Below, piece by piece: positions 61,731-64,000 of a stretch of 64,000 nucleotides of DNA. The DNA lies in the NCBI GenBank assembly GCA_963575745.1, contig CAUYUJ010019892.1:104707-168706 (forward strand). Reading direction: 5' to 3'. Source of the stretch: Prorocentrum cordatum (Eukaryota; Sar; Dinophyceae; Prorocentrales; Prorocentraceae). Below the pieces are notes generated by a model. The model was not told the DNA's origin and did no database searches. It was given only the letters and a program-made list of their open reading frames with translations. How positions within the stretch are numbered: the first letter of the stretch is position 1; every line of letters starts with the position of its first letter. The position numbers and the translations under genes were made by a program.

Positions 61731-62355
61731 GTTGTGCCGCAACATGCCAGAGGCCTACCTCCCACCGCACATCAAGCAGCTCCGGGACCTGGCGCTGGAC
61801 ACCTTCAAGAGTGATTGGAGAAAATCTGGCATTGCTATGTCTTGCAATTGTACTTTCGATGGCCCTGCAAAATGCACAGACATGAACATCAACAGAGTGA
61901 CTGATGCATTCATGGAACTGGTTTTCAAAAACAAGATTACGATTCCTGCCGTTTCGAGGCGGTGGAAATGCGCCCCGGCCGCCAGAAAATTGCCCCTGGG
62001 ATTGTGCTGCCACGGCATCCTGGCTCAATTAGCACCGAGGGATGGCAAAAGGAACGCGAACGCTGAGCCTGGAGACTGGCACGCAGAAGTGTCATTCCGC
62101 ATCAGGTCAACTTTTTCTTGGTTCAATGACTCAAACACGATATCTAAGTTGGTGATCTACTTGAAAGGATTGTCGGTTGAGCAGCACATCGTGGCCTGGA
62201 TTTTGAAACATGATTGCAGCCAGCGTCCAAGCACGGGGACGCGCCCAGGCGAGTCGGAGTTCTCGGAGTTCTTCGGGCAGCATGAGATCCCCCGTCAGAT
62301 CCCATTGAAGGCGATGAACCCGACGAGACAGCGCGGTCAACTTCATGTTTCCTGA
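61731..62355 (+). CDS. Candidate gene, exon 5
   Basis: Phase fits exon 4 (AC + G makes Thr). It reads LCRNMPEAYLPPHIKQLRDL, KSDWRKSGIAMSCNCTFDGP, MNINRVTDAFMELVFKNKIT, KLPLGLCCHGILAQLAPRDG and SKLVIYLKGLSVEQHIVAWI, and stops at a TGA at 62353-62355 unless a donor is used earlier. GC content is moderate and composition ordinary. No family is recognised. Confidence 0.5.
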
Positions 62356-62444
62356 CGCATCCCCGATCTGGGACTCGCTCGAAGAAGGCTGCCGACTTTT
62401 AGATCCTAATTCGGCGGATTCAAGCTGGGGATGTTTATGGTTGT

Positions 62445-63904
62445 GTTTTCAGTCTCTGGGGAAAGTCCCCAACTCATTTGCGACGTGCGGGCGGCCATCT
62501 TAAGTCTTGTGGCGAGGCTACGGTGGAAAGTCGGGCTCAAGTCGAACGCCTGGCCTTTTTATGATTTTCCGTTTGATAGCCGACCAGTTCCCAGACTTGC
62601 AACAGGGAGCGTCGCAAGATTGGGACAACGCTTGCACTTGTTGTCTTGGTAAAACATTATCGCAACTTCATTCTCGGACGCCTAAAGCAGGGGGCTGCTC
62701 TTCGCCGGAGTTTCGAGCCCTCGTCGAGGAATTAGCAGCTCAAGTGGACGTGAGCACCTATGATGTTGAGATGAACCATGCCCGGAATCGCCAGAAGTCC
62801 GAAGCGGGCGCTGGCCGCGGGTCTCTCGCCCAAGCCCTGTCGCTCAACAACATGGCCTGCGCCGTCGGGGCCCACGACGCGCACGTCCGGCAATGCCAGC
62901 GCAGAGAGTCTGCGAAGCGCGGGCGCCCTGTCAGCGAGATTGACTACGAGAAGGACAAATTTATGAGTGGCTTCTCATACTTTCAGCAGGTTCGAGGCGG
63001 TTCCCGCGGCTCCCTGCCCAGCGAGGTGAAGAACGGGGACCGCGCTAGGAGCGTGGCCGAGGATTGGCGTGCACTCAGTGAAGACGAGCGGAAAACATAT
63101 TCTGTGACAGCAGCTGGCATAAGGGAGGCTGCAAAACAAAAAGAGAAAGAATTGAAAGAACAAAAAGCACGCAAGCGGGAGCGCGACGTTCCTTATGAGT
63201 CAAATACAAATGAATCGCATTGGGGCATTGGTGGAACATCAGGCGCGCCCTTGACGCACGAGCTAATATTTGCACCGAGCGATGCTGACGGCCAAGAGAA
63301 TCATTCCACATTGGCGGAGAGATGGGCGGAGAACGTCCACAAAGAGTTTTTACATTCAGATATCTTCCCAGAAACGTTGGAACACGAAAGGGCATGCTCA
63401 GACTGCGGACTTTGCGCAGACAAGTTTTCACGCCGCTGTGGTACGATGGTAAATATTGCGACGCGGTTGCGCACATATTCGAAATCTCAGCCAGCAGCGA
63501 AGGTCGACGGATGCAAGTGCTTGTGGCTTCTACATGAACAGAGGAGGTCTGGGTTGCGCGACGATCACGCGGACGATATTGCAATGTTGTTATTGATCGT
63601 GCTCAGGCAGCGCAAGCCCTACATATTGGCGTTCCAGCTACTTGATATCAACGAGGCCCCGCTGATCATCTGGGTTCGGAGACCACGATTCCCTGTGAGG
63701 TGCACTTTCTCGAGGACGGCCCATGATAGAAGAGTGCAGCACACTCTTCATATGCAGCTTGACGTGCCTGCATGCGGGACATTTGCAGATGAACACTTCC
63801 AGGAGGGGCTGGCAGGGGCATGTCGCAGCAGGGGCGCTGTTTCATGTGCGATTGAGCAGCCCCGGGCTCAGGCAAGCGCAGCCATTCACGACTTACCGCA
63901 ATAA
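62445..63904 (+). CDS. Candidate gene, last exon(s): Lys/Arg-rich protein with an HMG-box-like stretch
   Basis: A good acceptor (TATGGTTGTGTTTTCAG) precedes 62446. The frame first reads SPQLICDVRAAILSLVARLR, then must change near 62575-62610 to the frame that stays open to the TAA at 63902-63904. That main frame contains LIADQFPDLQQGASQDWDNA, DVEMNHARNRQKSEAGAGRG and, at about 62930-63170, RGRPVS, FMSGFSYFQQV, ARSVAEDWRALSEDERKTYS and a Lys/Glu helix. This resembles an HMG-box (S...A..W..L...E+..Y) but is not certain. Cys pairs (CSDCGLCADKF) follow. The frame change may be an intron, an indel or a sequencing error. Whether it belongs to the same gene as exons 1-5 is inferred from order and spacing. 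Confidence 0.5.
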
Positions 63905-64000
63905 AGTTTATTATGGTAAGTGGTGGGTGGCTGCGAGTGCTGCTGCCCGGCATTGTTATGTATTCAACGTGCTTGCTGTTATCAGCTCTTTGTCGCGCGC
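63905..64000. other. Downstream of the last stop
   Basis: AATAAAG overlaps the TAA stop; no other signal is seen before the window ends. Confidence 0.3.

Overview
The window looks like nuclear DNA of a dinoflagellate. The evidence is high GC content, very many trinucleotide and dinucleotide microsatellites (GGA/TCC above all), exons with near-total G/C at third codon positions separated by repeat-filled introns, retroelements with GC-rich reading frames, and a large share of satellite and transposon sequence. I could not fix the genus. I found no rRNA, convincing tRNA, CRISPR array or bacterial-type operon.

Layout. 0-5 kb: a probable host gene with a MYND zinc finger followed by an aspartyl/asparaginyl beta-hydroxylase-like dioxygenase domain (846-2423). 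It is followed by 1.4 kb of TG/CG repeat and an exon resembling the C-terminal part of an AMP-binding/NRPS adenylation domain (3911-4198). 5-18 kb: almost only repeats, namely a 73-bp tandem repeat inside a dispersed element, an ~90-bp satellite, a 2.5-kb degenerate 26-bp minisatellite and many microsatellites. 18.6-23.2 kb: a non-LTR retrotransposon with RT and a restriction-like endonuclease. 24.8-26.4 kb: foldback repeats and an inverted copy of the 90-bp satellite block. 26,813-33,689: a complete-looking tyrosine-recombinase (DIRS-order, PAT-like) retrotransposon on the minus strand. It carries a Cys-rich ORF, a gag-like ORF and a pol ORF with RT, RNase H, a cytosine-methyltransferase-like domain and a tyrosine recombinase, framed by split direct repeats A1 / B1-A2-B2. 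34-40 kb: microsatellites and foldbacks. 40.4-49.3 kb: a cluster of small inverted-repeat (MITE-like) elements of four families, several with target-site duplications readable in the sequence. 51.1-53.1 kb: candidate exons of a minus-strand membrane protein gene. 53-58.7 kb: tetranucleotide microsatellite, short CCAAGACGGCCC-type repeats and a higher-order satellite with a 224-233-bp unit. 59.3-63.9 kb: a candidate multi-exon plus-strand gene of unknown function with four phase-compatible introns, damaged by a 29-bp tandem duplication.

How the parts work together. The two retroelements are self-contained replication machines: gag-like and pol-type products copy the RNA, and the endonuclease or the recombinase integrates the copy. 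Both carry apparent frameshifts or stops as read here, so they are either decayed copies or contain sequencing errors. The MITE-like elements have no coding capacity and would depend on transposases encoded elsewhere. The host genes are few, split by long repeat-filled introns, and unrelated to each other as far as can be seen.
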